Origin: Mycetocola spongiae | Lineage (GTDB): Bacteria; Actinomycetota; Actinomycetes; Actinomycetales; Microbacteriaceae | Direction: 5' to 3' | DNA length: 64,000 nt | Assembly: GCF_020424085.1 (NCBI RefSeq) | Contig: NZ_CP080203.1 | Coordinates: 1,116,001 to 1,180,000, forward strand | Shown here: one piece after another, positions 16,300 to 24,765 of the stretch | Position numbering within the stretch: position 1 is the stretch's first letter | Layout of the letters: each line of letters opens with the position of its first letter | Position numbers and translations under genes: made by a program | The notes under the pieces: generated by a model | The model's input: the letters and a program-made list of their open reading frames with translations, nothing else | The model's database searches: none | Told to the model about the DNA's origin: nothing

Positions 16300-18180
16300 C
16301 TAGCGGCCGCCGACCCCGCCGCCCCCGGAACCACCGCCCGAGAACCCGCCACCGCCCGCGCCGCCACCGCCGCTGCTGCTCGGCGGGGACCAGGATGCGG
16401 CCGAGGTGGCCGAGGTACCAAAGCTGCCGAGGGTCGCGCCAAATACCGCGGCGTTAAACGCGGAGTTGCCGCCATACCAATAGGGTTCCACCGATTCGGT
16501 GACGTAATACTGGGCAAGCACTCCACCCCACTGTTTCTCGACCCGCCAGAGCACCGCGAGCGGAAGCAGCGACTCGTAGAGGTGCAGGACGCGCACCGGG
16601 TCTATCGGGCCGGCCACCTCGATCCGCTCGGCCCCCGCGGGGGATTGCAGAATGCGCAGGCGCTCGCTCTCCGCGACGCTGAGATAAAGCTTCATGCCCT
16701 CCAGATATTCGCGGGTGCGGTGTCCCTCCACCGTGAGCACATCGCGGGGCACGGCCAGCACCGCGATGATCACCAGCGTGAGGATGGTGAGCATAAGCCC
16801 GCCATAAACCCAGCCGTTGCCGGCCATCTCGCCCGAGGCGCGCATCATCACGATCACACTGCCGATCGTGAGGGCAAGACCCAGCAGGATCCACAGCCCC
16901 GCGCGGGGAAGCCCCACCCGCACGGTGAGGCCCTGTTCGCGGGCATCGGAGCGGGCATTCGCGGCGATCTTCTCCACGGCCTGGGTCAGGCGCTTGCTGG
17001 GTTCCTTAATCGCCCGCCGCTTGCCGGGAGCGGGCTTTTTCCCAAAGAGCCCGCGCAGCAGGGCGGCCAGGGGCGCATCCACACCCCGATCGTGGAGATA
17101 TTCCAGCTCAAATTTATTTTTTCCGGGTTTGGTGGAAATATCCACGATCCGAATATTGCCGCGCACCGCAAGATCGATCATGCCGGCCTGGGGAAAGCGC
17201 GTGCTCGCACCGATGAGCTGGGCGCTCACCGCCAGGTCCACGCCCGGCGGCGGCGAGTACTGGGCCACCACGATCCCGTCGCCGACCAGGCCGCGGGTCG
17301 GGCGGCGGCGCGCGGTACTCGCGCCCACCACGGCAAGCACTCCCGTGCCGGCAATGCCCGCGGGCAGCCAGGTAAATACGGGGCGCTCCGCCGCGACCTC
17401 GCCTGGGGTAAATGTCTCGGGACGGAAGCCCACCGCCATTGTGATGTTTTGTCCCGGGGTCAGCACCTGCGGAGCGCTCGCGAATACGGCTCCCTCGGGC
17501 CCGTCCTCGCGGGAGAACTCGCAGCGATCGCGGGAGTCTTGGACGCCCCGATAGCACGCGGCCTCACCGTTAAGCGCGGGGATCAGCTCGGGCTCCACGA
17601 TGATGCTCATCCGCGCATCGCGCACGTCCTGGCGCAGCTGCACGCCGATCGAGTCCCGATAGAACTCATCGGTATCGGTATTGTCAAAATAGCGGGTGAC
17701 ATCCGCCTGGGTATAGGAGATGCGATAGGTCTGAAGACCGTGCACATAATCATCGCCGCCGAGCGAGAGGATGATTTTATCGCTCTCGGAGGTATCCACC
17801 TCATAGGGTACGGGGGCGCCCTGGGCATCGGTGACCGATTCGATCCGGGTCTGCAGGTTCACCCCGAGATAGCCGCGCGGCATCATCCGCACGATGCCGC
17901 GATTTTGATCGTATTCGGGAAAATCAGCCACGAAGGTCTCGGTGGCGGCCAGCGTGGAGTGGCCCGCGGAATCGCGGCCGAGGCGATATTCGCCGCTAAA
18001 CGAGGCAAACTCAAAATCCTCCACCCCGAGCCGGGGCGCGGCCGCCGCGGCGGGCTCCCCCGGGGCGGGCGCCGCCGCCGCGGGCAGCGCCCCGAGGAGG
18101 ACGGCCCCCGCGGCCAGGGCCGCGGCTGCCGCCACCCGATGCATCGGGGGCCTGCGGGGACGAAACTCTCGAACGCTCAT
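16300..18180 (-). CDS. DUF2207-domain membrane protein with Gly-rich tail
   Basis: A 626-residue predicted membrane protein of the DUF2207 family, whose function is unknown. Order: signal peptide (about 14-37), extracytoplasmic beta-rich region with YRISYTQADVTRYF, one membrane helix near residue 270, a basic linker (LFGKKPAPGKRR), two helices near 425-475, a C-terminal soluble region, and a tail of Ser and repeated GGGG ending SGGGSGGGGVGGR. That tail is usual in the family. The ATG at 18180 has TAGTAT 7 nt upstream and no ribosome site, so it is probably leaderless. Confidence 0.82.
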   Translation of the reverse strand: MSVREFRPRRPPMHRVAAAAALAAGAVLLGALPAAAAPAPGEPAAAAAPRLGVEDFEFASFSGEYRLGRDSAGHSTLAATETFVADFPEYDQNRGIVRMMPRGYLGVNLQTRIESVTDAQGAPVPYEVDTSESDKIILSLGGDDYVHGLQTYRISYTQADVTRYFDNTDTDEFYRDSIGVQLRQDVRDARMSIIVEPELIPALNGEAACYRGVQDSRDRCEFSREDGPEGAVFASAPQVLTPGQNITMAVGFRPETFTPGEVAAERPVFTWLPAGIAGTGVLAVVGASTARRRPTRGLVGDGIVVAQYSPPPGVDLAVSAQLIGASTRFPQAGMIDLAVRGNIRIVDISTKPGKNKFELEYLHDRGVDAPLAALLRGLFGKKPAPGKRRAIKEPSKRLTQAVEKIAANARSDAREQGLTVRVGLPRAGLWILLGLALTIGSVIVMMRASGEMAGNGWVYGGLMLTILTLVIIAVLAVPRDVLTVEGHRTREYLEGMKLYLSVAESERLRILQSPAGAERIEVAGPIDPVRVLHLYESLLPLAVLWRVEKQWGGVLAQYYVTESVEPYWYGGNSAFNAAVFGATLGSFGTSATSAASWSPPSSSGGGGAGGGGFSGGGSGGGGVGGR

Positions 18181-18187
18181 GCGCTTA

Positions 18188-18193
18188 ATACTA
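18188..18193 (-). promoter_or_regulatory. -10 hexamer TAGTAT, leaderless start
   Basis: TAGTAT on the minus strand lies 7 nt before the ATG at 18180. Confidence 0.55.
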
Positions 18194-18244
18194 GGAGTGG
18201 ATCGCTATCCGCGGCCGCAAACCGTCCGCGAAAGCCCGCGGGCG

Positions 18245-19084
18245 CTACATTTCCTCGTGGGTATTGGGGTCGCCGCCGAAGAGACGACCATCGATGCGGC
18301 CGAGCGCGGTGATCGCGTCGATCTCGGAGCGCTCAAGCGAGAAGCCCAGGACGTCGAAGTTCTCGGCCTGCCGCTCGGGCGAGGCCGATTTGGGCAGCGG
18401 CACCACCCCGCGCTCGAGGTGCCAGCGCAGCACCACCTGCGCGGGGGTGACCCCGTGGGCCGCGGCGATCTCAACCACCACGGGCTCGTTATAGGGCGCG
18501 GCACGCTTGCCCAGGGGGCTCCAAGCTTCGGTGGCGATGCCGTGCTCACGATGAAACTCGAGGAGCGATTTCTGCGGAAAATACGGGTGCAGCTCCACCT
18601 GGTTGACCGCCGGGAATACGCCGGTCTCGGCAAGCAGGCGGGTCAGGAACTCCTCGGTGAAATTGGATACGCCGATCGAGCCCACGCGGCCCTGATCGCG
18701 CAGCTCCACCATGGCCCGCCAGGAATCGGCATATTTATTCACGCTCGGATTGGGCCAGTGGATCAGGTAGAGGTCGATATGGTCCAGGCCGAGGCGCTCG
18801 AGCGATCCCTCGAAGGAGCGCAGCGTGTTGTCATAGCCGTGATCGCGGCCGGGCAGCTTGGTGGTCACGGTGACCTCGCCGCGGGCGATGCCGGACTCGC
18901 GCAGCCCGCGACCCACCGCCTCCTCGTTCTCATAATTCACCGCGGTATCGATCAGCCGATAGCCTGTGCGCAGCGCGGAGGCCACCGCGGCGGCGCCCTC
19001 CTCGCCCGTGAGCGGATAGGTTCCAAACCCAATGCTGGGGAGCTGATGGCCGTCGTTCAGGGGAATTACCGGATATCGAGTCAT
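18245..19084 (-). CDS. Aldo/keto reductase
   Basis: A 279-residue NADPH-dependent aldo/keto reductase (TIM barrel, AKR5-like). The catalytic tetrad region is visible: GYRLIDTAVNYENEEAVG (Asp and Tyr), VTTKLPG (Lys) and LYLIHWPNP (His). The C-terminal cofactor motif is VPLPKSASPERQAEN. The open frame continues far upstream opposite the next gene, but similarity begins at the ATG at 19084, which has TATCCT 6 nt upstream. It is divergent from the oligopeptidase gene. It likely reduces aldehydes or dicarbonyls; the physiological substrate is unknown. Confidence 0.92.
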   Translation of the reverse strand: MTRYPVIPLNDGHQLPSIGFGTYPLTGEEGAAAVASALRTGYRLIDTAVNYENEEAVGRGLRESGIARGEVTVTTKLPGRDHGYDNTLRSFEGSLERLGLDHIDLYLIHWPNPSVNKYADSWRAMVELRDQGRVGSIGVSNFTEEFLTRLLAETGVFPAVNQVELHPYFPQKSLLEFHREHGIATEAWSPLGKRAAPYNEPVVVEIAAAHGVTPAQVVLRWHLERGVVPLPKSASPERQAENFDVLGFSLERSEIDAITALGRIDGRLFGGDPNTHEEM

Positions 19085-19090
19085 CCCTTG

Positions 19091-19096
19091 AGGATA
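19091..19096 (-). promoter_or_regulatory. -10 hexamer TATCCT, leaderless start
   Basis: TATCCT on the minus strand lies 6 nt before the ATG at 19084. Confidence 0.5.
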
Positions 19097-19171
19097 CGCG
19101 CCCCGCCGCGAGCGCGCCCAAAGTTTCTTTCCGAGTCCGTCCCCGACCGCGCGCGTTTGGCCGCGGCGCGA

Positions 19172-19177
19172 TAGCGT
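19172..19177 (+). promoter_or_regulatory. -10 hexamer TAGCGT, leaderless start
   Basis: TAGCGT lies 6 nt before the ATG at 19184. A GGAG in between is too close to the start to act as a ribosome site. Confidence 0.5.
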
Positions 19178-19183
19178 GGAGTC

Positions 19184-21325
19184 ATGGCTGATCTGACTGC
19201 TCCGCGGGCCGCCCGCGAGCCCCATACCCGCATCCACCACGGCGATACCGTGATCGATAATTATGAGTGGCTCCGGGCCAAGGAGGAGCCGCGGGTGCTG
19301 GAGCATCTCGCGGCGGAAAACGCCTTCACCGAGGCGAGCACCGCGCACCTCGCGCCGCTGCGCGAGACCATCTTTGAGGAGATCCGCTCGCGCACCCTGG
19401 AGACCGATCTCTCGGTTCCCGCGCGCCAGGGCGAGTGGTGGTATTACGCCCGCACGATCGAGGGTGCCCAGTATCCCCTGCAGTGCCGCGCCCCCGTGGC
19501 CGATGCACAAGACTGGATTCCGCCGCTGCTGGAGCCCGGGGTGCCCGTGCCCGGGGAGCAGATCCTGCTGGATGGCAACGCCCTCGCCGAGGGGCACGAG
19601 TTTTTCTCCCTCGGCTCCTTCGATGTGTCCCAGGACGGCCATACGCTGCTCTATGCCGTGGATATCGTGGGCGATGAGCGCTATGTGCTGAGCTTTTTGC
19701 GCCTCGGCGGCCCGGGGCAGTCCCCGCAGCCGCTCCCGGAAACCGTGGAAAACACCTCCGCGGGGGCGTTTTTCTCCGCCGATGGATCGCGCGCCTATTA
19801 CACCACCGTGGACGATTCCTGGCGGCCCGATACGCTGTGGCGGCATACCCTCGCCACCGCCGAGGCGCCGGGCCACGACGAGAAGGTTTTTTATGAACCC
19901 GATGAGAGCTTTTTCCTCGGTGCGGGCCTGACCCGGAGTGGAAAATACGTGGCCATCGCGATTGGCTCCTCGATCACCTCCGAGTGGCACCTGCTGGACG
20001 AGAGTGTGCCCGGCTCCGAGCCGCGCCTGATCTGGCCGCGCACCGAGGGCGTGGAATATGAGGTGGAGCACGCGGTGATCGGCGGCGAGGACCTGCTGCT
20101 GATCGTGCATAATAGCGGTGCCGAAAACTTTGAGCTGGTGGCGGTGCCCGCCGATAACCCGGGAACGGGCCCCGAGAACGCCACGGTGGTACTCCCCCAC
20201 CGCGCGGATGTGCGGCTGGAATCGGTGGACGCCTTTGAGCATTTCCTCGCGATCGACTATCGCCGCGAGGGCCTCACCCGGCTCTCGGTTGTGCCGCTGG
20301 ATGAGCACAGCACGCTGGATACCCTCGCCCCGCGCGAGGTGACCTTCGATGAGCCCCTCTATACCGTGGGCACCGCCGCCAATCCGGAATGGGTGCAGCC
20401 CACGCTGCGGCTCGGCTTCGGCTCCCTGATCACCCCCTCCACGGTTTACGATCTGGACGTGGCCACGGGCACCCTGGTGCTGCTGAAGCGCCAGCCGGTG
20501 CTGGGCGGCTACGACCCGGGCGAATACCAGCAGGCGCGCGAGTGGGCGGTGGCCGAGGACGGCACGCGTATCCCCATTTCGCTGGTGTGGAAGCGCGGGG
20601 CCGCGCGCCCCGGCCCGCTGGAACTCTACGGCTATGGGTCCTATGAGGCCAGCATGGATCCGTCGTTCTCGGTGGCGCGGCTCTCGCTCCTGGACCGCGG
20701 CGTGACGTTTGCGATTGCGCATGTCCGCGGCGGCGGGGAGATGGGCCGGGCCTGGTATGAAAACGGCAAGACCCTCACCAAGAAAAACACGTTTAGCGAT
20801 TTTGTGGCCTGCGCGCGGCACCTGATCGACGCCGGCTATACCACCCCGGAGACCCTCGTGGCCGAGGGCGGCAGCGCGGGCGGCCTGCTGATGGGCGCGG
20901 TGGCGAACCTCGCCCCCGAGCTTTTTGCCGGGATCCTCGCGGCCGTGCCGTTTGTGGATCCGCTCACCTCCATTCTGGATCCCGAGCTGCCGCTCACGGT
21001 GATCGAATGGGACGAGTGGGGCAACCCCCTGGAGGGCGCCGAGGTCTACCGCTATATGAAGGAATACTCGCCCTATGAAAACGTGCGCGAGGGCGTGGAC
21101 TATCCGCGAATCCTCGCGGTGACCAGCCTCAACGATACCCGGGTGCTCTATGTGGAGCCCGCAAAATGGGTCGCGCGGCTGCGCGAGGTGGGCGCCCCGG
21201 TGCTCCTGAAAACCGAGATGGTGGCCGGGCACGGCGGGGTCACCGGCCGCTATAACTCCTGGCGCGAGCGCGCGTTTGAGCTGGCCTGGATCCTCGATGT
21301 GATGGGCCTCGCCGGGCGCCCCTAG
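19184..21325 (+). CDS. ptrB: Oligopeptidase B (S9 prolyl oligopeptidase family)
   Basis: A 713-residue serine peptidase that cleaves short peptides after basic residues. The N-terminal two thirds form the beta-propeller (starting HTRIHHGDTVIDNYEWLR). The C-terminal alpha/beta hydrolase domain has the nucleophile GGSAGGLLMG (about residues 563-572), the catalytic Asp in NDTRVLYVEP and His in GHGGVTGRY. The oligopeptidase B-type block AHVRGGGEMGRAWYENG is also present. It is probably cytosolic, with no signal peptide. Its stop codon shares a CTAG palindrome with the convergent LysE gene. Confidence 0.93.
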   Translation: MADLTAPRAAREPHTRIHHGDTVIDNYEWLRAKEEPRVLEHLAAENAFTEASTAHLAPLRETIFEEIRSRTLETDLSVPARQGEWWYYARTIEGAQYPLQCRAPVADAQDWIPPLLEPGVPVPGEQILLDGNALAEGHEFFSLGSFDVSQDGHTLLYAVDIVGDERYVLSFLRLGGPGQSPQPLPETVENTSAGAFFSADGSRAYYTTVDDSWRPDTLWRHTLATAEAPGHDEKVFYEPDESFFLGAGLTRSGKYVAIAIGSSITSEWHLLDESVPGSEPRLIWPRTEGVEYEVEHAVIGGEDLLLIVHNSGAENFELVAVPADNPGTGPENATVVLPHRADVRLESVDAFEHFLAIDYRREGLTRLSVVPLDEHSTLDTLAPREVTFDEPLYTVGTAANPEWVQPTLRLGFGSLITPSTVYDLDVATGTLVLLKRQPVLGGYDPGEYQQAREWAVAEDGTRIPISLVWKRGAARPGPLELYGYGSYEASMDPSFSVARLSLLDRGVTFAIAHVRGGGEMGRAWYENGKTLTKKNTFSDFVACARHLIDAGYTTPETLVAEGGSAGGLLMGAVANLAPELFAGILAAVPFVDPLTSILDPELPLTVIEWDEWGNPLEGAEVYRYMKEYSPYENVREGVDYPRILAVTSLNDTRVLYVEPAKWVARLREVGAPVLLKTEMVAGHGGVTGRYNSWRERAFELAWILDVMGLAGRP

Positions 21326-21972
21326 GCGAGGGCCACGATGACCTGTTCGCCGGCCAGCACGGTGGCGATCAGGATCATCAGGGTGCCCGAGGCCAGGCTC
21401 ACGCGGCGAAAAACGCGGGGCCTGGCCGCGAGCACCCGCACCGAGAAGAGCGCGAGTGCCGAGTAGACCAGCGCGGTATTCACCAGCATGATGACGCCCA
21501 GCGTGGCCGCCTGCACGCCCACGGGCCAGGGGGCCGCGGCGCTGATGAACTGCGGGATCAGCGAGACATAAACGAGGATCACCTTGGGGTTAAGCCCACT
21601 GGTACCAAAGCCGCGGGTGAGCACGGAGCGCATGCTGGGGCGGGCCAGGGCCTCGGCATCGGGATCGGTCACGGCCGGCCCGGGCAGGCCCGAGGGCAGG
21701 TTGCGCAGCGTGGCGATTCCGAGCCAGAGCAGATAGCCGGCCCCGATCAGGGTCAGCACGCTGAGGGCCCCCGGGATGAGGGAGAGCGCGAGGCTCAGCC
21801 CGGCCGCGGCCAAGAGCGTATGGCCGAGGTGCCCCAGCAGCAGGCCCGCCACCGCGAGCAGGGCATCGCGCCGCGAGCGGCTATGCGAGAAGATATAGGC
21901 CCAATCGGCCCCGGGGGTGAATACCAGCGCGAGGCTGACCAGAAAAAATGCGCCGAGCAGTTGCTCGTTCAT
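21322..21972 (-). CDS. LysE/RhtB family amino-acid exporter
   Basis: A 216-residue membrane exporter of the LysE/RhtB family, with about six helices. The family motif FTPGADWAYIFSHSRSRRDALLAVAGLLLGHL near the N-terminus and GTSGLNPKVILVYVSLIPQFI in the middle are clear. It likely removes excess amino acid or homoserine-lactone-like compounds. The ATG at 21972 gives the typical length; a TTG at 22014 would add 14 residues. The divergent Lrp-type regulator is the usual partner of such exporters and probably controls it. Confidence 0.85.
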   Translation of the reverse strand: MNEQLLGAFFLVSLALVFTPGADWAYIFSHSRSRRDALLAVAGLLLGHLGHTLLAAAGLSLALSLIPGALSVLTLIGAGYLLWLGIATLRNLPSGLPGPAVTDPDAEALARPSMRSVLTRGFGTSGLNPKVILVYVSLIPQFISAAAPWPVGVQAATLGVIMLVNTALVYSALALFSVRVLAARPRVFRRVSLASGTLMILIATVLAGEQVIVALA

Positions 21973-22041
21973 CGGGGCTGCCCGTGCCCGCCGCGTATAT
22001 CCATCATCATCCAACCCCGTATCTATTAGGGCAAGAATATC

Positions 22042-22075
22042 GCCAAATTACCCGGGGTTTCTTTCTAAACTTGGC
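22042..22075. promoter_or_regulatory. Candidate Lrp operator (inverted repeat)
   Basis: GCCAAATT (22042-22049) and AAACTTGGC (22067-22075) form an interrupted inverted repeat in the AT-rich gap between the exporter and the Lrp regulator. Confidence 0.35.
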
Positions 22076-22096
22076 CGAATTTCCGCCGTTTCCCGG

Positions 22097-22102
22097 TAGA
22101 AT
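22097..22102 (+). promoter_or_regulatory. -10 hexamer TAGAAT, leaderless start
   Basis: TAGAAT lies 7 nt before the ATG at 22110, and no ribosome site is seen. Confidence 0.6.
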
Positions 22103-22109
22103 CTTGCGC

Positions 22110-22580
22110 ATGGACGAGATTGATTGGCAGATTCTTGCCGAGCTACAGGAGGATGGCCGGCTGAGCATCACCGATCTGGCCGCGCGCGTGGGGCTCAGCG
22201 TCTCGCCGTGCCATCGCCGGGTGCGGGCACTGGAGGAAACGGGCGTGATCCGCGGCTATCGCGCGGTGCCCGATCCGGCCGCCGCGGGCTTCGGTTTTGA
22301 GGCCGTGGTTTTTGTCTATATGGCACGCACCGATAAGGACACCGTGGTGGACCTGGAGTCCCGCCTCGCCGCGATACCCGAGATCATCGAGGCCGAACGT
22401 CTCTTTGGGGAACCCGATTTTTTGCTGCGCATCGTCACCGCGAGCCTGGAAACCTATCAGGCGCTCTATGACGAGGTGCTCACCGCCCTGCCGGGCGTGG
22501 AAAAGGTGCGCTCCACCATCGTGATGCGCCACGTCGTGGCCGAGCGCGGCCTCCCGGCCCGCCCGCGCCAGGCTCCATAA
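22110..22580 (+). CDS. Lrp/AsnC family transcriptional regulator
   Basis: A 156-residue Lrp/AsnC regulator. The N-terminal winged helix-turn-helix is MDEIDWQILAELQEDGRLS followed by LAARVGLSVSPCHRRVRALEETGVI. The C-terminal RAM domain (from about residue 65) carries the ligand-binding and oligomerisation core, including ERLFGEPDFLLRIV. It senses an amino acid and probably controls the divergent LysE-type exporter. The frame runs upstream, but the ATG at 22110 starts at the conserved first residues and follows a TAGAAT hexamer. Confidence 0.92.
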   Translation: MDEIDWQILAELQEDGRLSITDLAARVGLSVSPCHRRVRALEETGVIRGYRAVPDPAAAGFGFEAVVFVYMARTDKDTVVDLESRLAAIPEIIEAERLFGEPDFLLRIVTASLETYQALYDEVLTALPGVEKVRSTIVMRHVVAERGLPARPRQAP

Positions 22581-22700
22581 TCGGCCAGTCTCGGCGGCTT
22601 TCTTTACCCGAAACCCGGCGCCCCCTAGCCTAAATACACACCCCAAACGGGTGTCGTGGGAGCGTGCTCTCATGCCACAACCTCAACGGAGATGTTGTTT

Positions 22701-23402
22701 ATGGATACGGGTTCAATCCAGATACGCCGCGGCGATCGGGCGGGTAGTTCGCGCCCCCGGTACCCCGTGCCGAGCCGGTCCGGCTGGGCGGCACCGCTGG
22801 GACTCTGCCTGGTTGCGACCCTCCTGCTGACGGGCTGCGGGTCGCCCGAAAAACCCCTTACCGCCGCGTCCAATCCGGGCTCAATTGCCAATCTGCCCGT
22901 CTTTGAGGGGCACTGGGCGGAGGATTTTTCCTATCAGTACCGGACGGCACTCTCGGATGACCACCGGCGTGCACTCGCCGATGGAAAAATCAGCGAGGCC
23001 GAATTCGCCGAGGTACAAGACGAGTATCTCGAGTGTGTGCGCGCCACGGGAATCAGGATCACGCCGGATGAGTACGGAGGGGGTGCAAGCTATACGGCTC
23101 CCGCGGGGATGGGTACCGGCACCGCCAACGAGATTGAAACCCGGTGTTCGCACAGCAGCGGGGAGAGCACCATTGGTGCTTTATATCAAGGGACAATGAG
23201 AAACCCGGAGAACCTTGATAACTCACGGATCGTGGCCCAGTGCCTCGTGGATCGCGGTCTTGTAGAGAAAGGCTATAACGCCTCAAGGTACGACGCGCAA
23301 CCGGTGGTCTACGACGATCTAATCGACCAAAACATCGATAATTTCAAGCGCGCCGATGAGTGTATTCGGGACCCGCTGGGGATACTCGCCGCGCACGAAT
23401 AA
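22701..23402 (+). CDS. Bacteriocin-island lipoprotein 1
   Basis: An unrecognised 233-residue predicted lipoprotein. A 28-residue basic n-region precedes a hydrophobic stretch and lipobox LLTGC (Cys46). The secreted part has four cysteines in YLEC, ETRC, AQCLVDRG and DECIRDPLGIL contexts, probably forming two disulfides. Residues from about 68 to the end are closely related to the lipoprotein encoded at 23801-24463, with the same length and no net indels. ACGGAGAT lies 7 nt before the ATG. It is the first gene of the lactococcin-972-like island; a surface immunity or accessory role is possible but unproven. Confidence 0.75.
   Translation: MDTGSIQIRRGDRAGSSRPRYPVPSRSGWAAPLGLCLVATLLLTGCGSPEKPLTAASNPGSIANLPVFEGHWAEDFSYQYRTALSDDHRRALADGKISEAEFAEVQDEYLECVRATGIRITPDEYGGGASYTAPAGMGTGTANEIETRCSHSSGESTIGALYQGTMRNPENLDNSRIVAQCLVDRGLVEKGYNASRYDAQPVVYDDLIDQNIDNFKRADECIRDPLGILAAHE
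22902..23402 (+). repeat. Tandem duplication, copy 1
   Basis: This 501-nt stretch matches 23963-24463 codon for codon with a constant offset of 1061 nt. Long near-identical runs occur at both ends, for example around 22965-23010 and 23296-23395. Confidence 0.8.
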
Positions 23403-23418
23403 CTGCCTGAGCGGGCGG

Positions 23419-23440
23419 GGTGCCCGTCATCTGGGGCACC
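23419..23440 (+). terminator. Weak hairpin after lipoprotein 1
   Basis: A 7-nt stem GGTGCCC/GGGCACC with an 8-nt loop lies 16 nt past the stop codon. There is no T tract. Confidence 0.35.
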
Positions 23441-23636
23441 ACCCACACCCATAATATGCGGACGTTTTGCTCCGCGAGCGGCGCCCTTCTTGTCATCAAT
23501 TTCGCACAGTTTGCGCCAGCATCTCCCTCGATAGGTCCCACCACTCGTCTCGCCCGATAGGTTTACCCATACCCCGAACGGGGAGGGGGCGGATATTCCG
23601 GAGCCTCCTCCTTTATGGAAATCAACGGAGATTAAC

Positions 23637-23801
23637 ATGACACAAGAACCGTTGGCCACGGCCAGGTCACATGATGCCCGGGCCTGCAACGGGCAGATCC
23701 GGTGTGCACGCGCAGACTTCGGGACCCGAGGCAAGACGGCCAACGCCACCCGCTACGGTTCCACCCCGCGCGGCAATACAGCGTACTGGGACAAAAAATA
23801 G
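23637..23801 (+). CDS. 54-residue ORF fused or coupled to lipoprotein 2
   Basis: An ATG at 23637 has the best ribosome site here (AACGGAGA, as at lipoprotein 1) and opens a 54-codon frame ending AAA AAA TAG. The TAG overlaps by one base the GTG that opens the lipoprotein 2 frame. The product is basic, with no recognised domain. Readings: a leader peptide that couples translation; the 5' part of lipoprotein 2 after a frameshift at the A6 run (a -1 shift fuses the frames); or a programmed slip. Expression is not proven. Confidence 0.4.
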   Translation: MTQEPLATARSHDARACNGQIRCARADFGTRGKTANATRYGSTPRGNTAYWDKK

Positions 23802-24463
23802 TGTTTGGGAAACAGATCAGAGCTATCCCCAGGCGATGGCGCCACGTCAGTTATGTTGCACCGATATTGGCCGTGGGGCTCCTGAGCATGAGCTCGTGCG
23901 CCTCCATGCCGCCGGGTTCCTCCGCGGGGCAGCAGCCGCGGGAGCCGATCAACGAACCAAAGTTTGAGGGGCCCTGGGCCGCGGAATTTGAGGATGCCTA
24001 TCGGACGGCGCTCTCCGAGGATCACCGGCGTGCACTCGCCGATGGGGTAGTCAGCGAGGCCGAATTCGCCGAGGTCCAAAACGACTTTCTCGAGTGCATG
24101 CGCGCCACGGGGATCAGCATTACCGCCGATAATCCCGGCGGCGGCTATGACTACACCGTACCCGCCGGCATGGGCGGCGATACCTCCCAGGAGATCGATA
24201 TTCGGTGTGCACATGAGAGCGGTGAGAGTACGGTCGGCGCGCTATATCACGCAATAGGTAAAAATCCGGAGAACCTCGATGAAGCAAAGATTCTGGCCCA
24301 GTGCCTCGTGGATCGTGGCCTGGTGGAGAAGGGCTATAACGCCGCAAGATATAACAGCCAGCCGGTGGTCTACGACGATCTGATCGATCAAAATATCGAT
24401 AATTTCAAGCGCACCGATGAGTGTATTCAGGACCCGCTGGGGATACTCGCCGCGCGGGAGTAG
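23801..24463 (+). CDS. Bacteriocin-island lipoprotein 2
   Basis: An unrecognised 220-residue predicted lipoprotein, paralogous to the one at 22701-23402. The N-terminus has RRWRHVSYVAPILAVGLLSMSSC, a basic region, hydrophobic core and lipobox-like SMSSC (Cys33). The mature part keeps the four cysteines (FLEC, DIRC, AQCLVDRG, DECIQDPLGIL). The start is unsure: this frame has no good ribosome site, and GTG 23801 is chosen because a strongly initiated upstream ORF ends exactly there. An upstream GTG at 23702 is the alternative. The product probably sits on the outer face of the membrane; function is unknown. Confidence 0.65.
   Translation: MFGKQIRAIPRRWRHVSYVAPILAVGLLSMSSCASMPPGSSAGQQPREPINEPKFEGPWAAEFEDAYRTALSEDHRRALADGVVSEAEFAEVQNDFLECMRATGISITADNPGGGYDYTVPAGMGGDTSQEIDIRCAHESGESTVGALYHAIGKNPENLDEAKILAQCLVDRGLVEKGYNAARYNSQPVVYDDLIDQNIDNFKRTDECIQDPLGILAARE
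23963..24463 (+). repeat. Tandem duplication, copy 2
   Basis: Second copy of the 501-nt unit at 22902-23402, offset 1061 nt, with no net insertion or deletion. Confidence 0.8.
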
Positions 24464-24765
24464 CCGTGGGGGCGGGTAGATACCGCCCCAGGACACGCTG
24501 CCAATACCGCCACCGAGAGGAACCCGCAGTGTCTTATTGGCTGCCCGGTGGCTGTGATCGATCGCCGCCTGAAACCTCATCCGAGGGATCCTCACGAGGC
24601 GGAACCGCACCCGCGCCCCGGCAGGTTTGGGTCCGAGGCTGAGAGTTGCGGCCCCGACACTTCCCCGGCCAACAGCAGTCGTCTACCATAGCCCAAAATA
24701 CCCCCAAATGCGGGGCGCGGGGGCAGTGCCCATCCGTTCATATCTCGTGATGAATCGAGGAAATT
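24464..24765 (+). other. 302-bp leader region of the bacteriocin gene
   Basis: No credible gene is seen. It holds a 7-nt stem hairpin GGGGCGG/CCGCCCC at 24469-24489, just after the lipoprotein 2 stop, and is relatively rich in CCC and GGG runs. The last 15 nt supply GAGGAAATT as a ribosome site. A promoter for the bacteriocin gene probably lies here, but no clear pair of hexamers was found. Confidence 0.4.

Noticed and set aside
16183-18312. Plus-strand frame of about 700 codons opposite the DUF2207 gene
   Set aside because: No domain, low-complexity composition, and the minus strand holds a full signal peptide, helices and the family Gly-rich tail.
19085-21232. Minus-strand extension of the aldo/keto reductase frame to about 995 codons
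   Set aside because: Similarity to the family begins only at the ATG at 19084. The extension is antisense to oligopeptidase B.
22960-23020. EF-hand-like segment (ADGKISEAEF) in the bacteriocin-island lipoproteins
   Set aside because: Loop positions 1 and 3 are Arg and Leu rather than acidic, and the third paralog lacks the Gly, so calcium binding is not supported.
24464-24765. A second small bacteriocin gene in the leader region
   Set aside because: Short frames exist, but none has both a ribosome site and a signal peptide.
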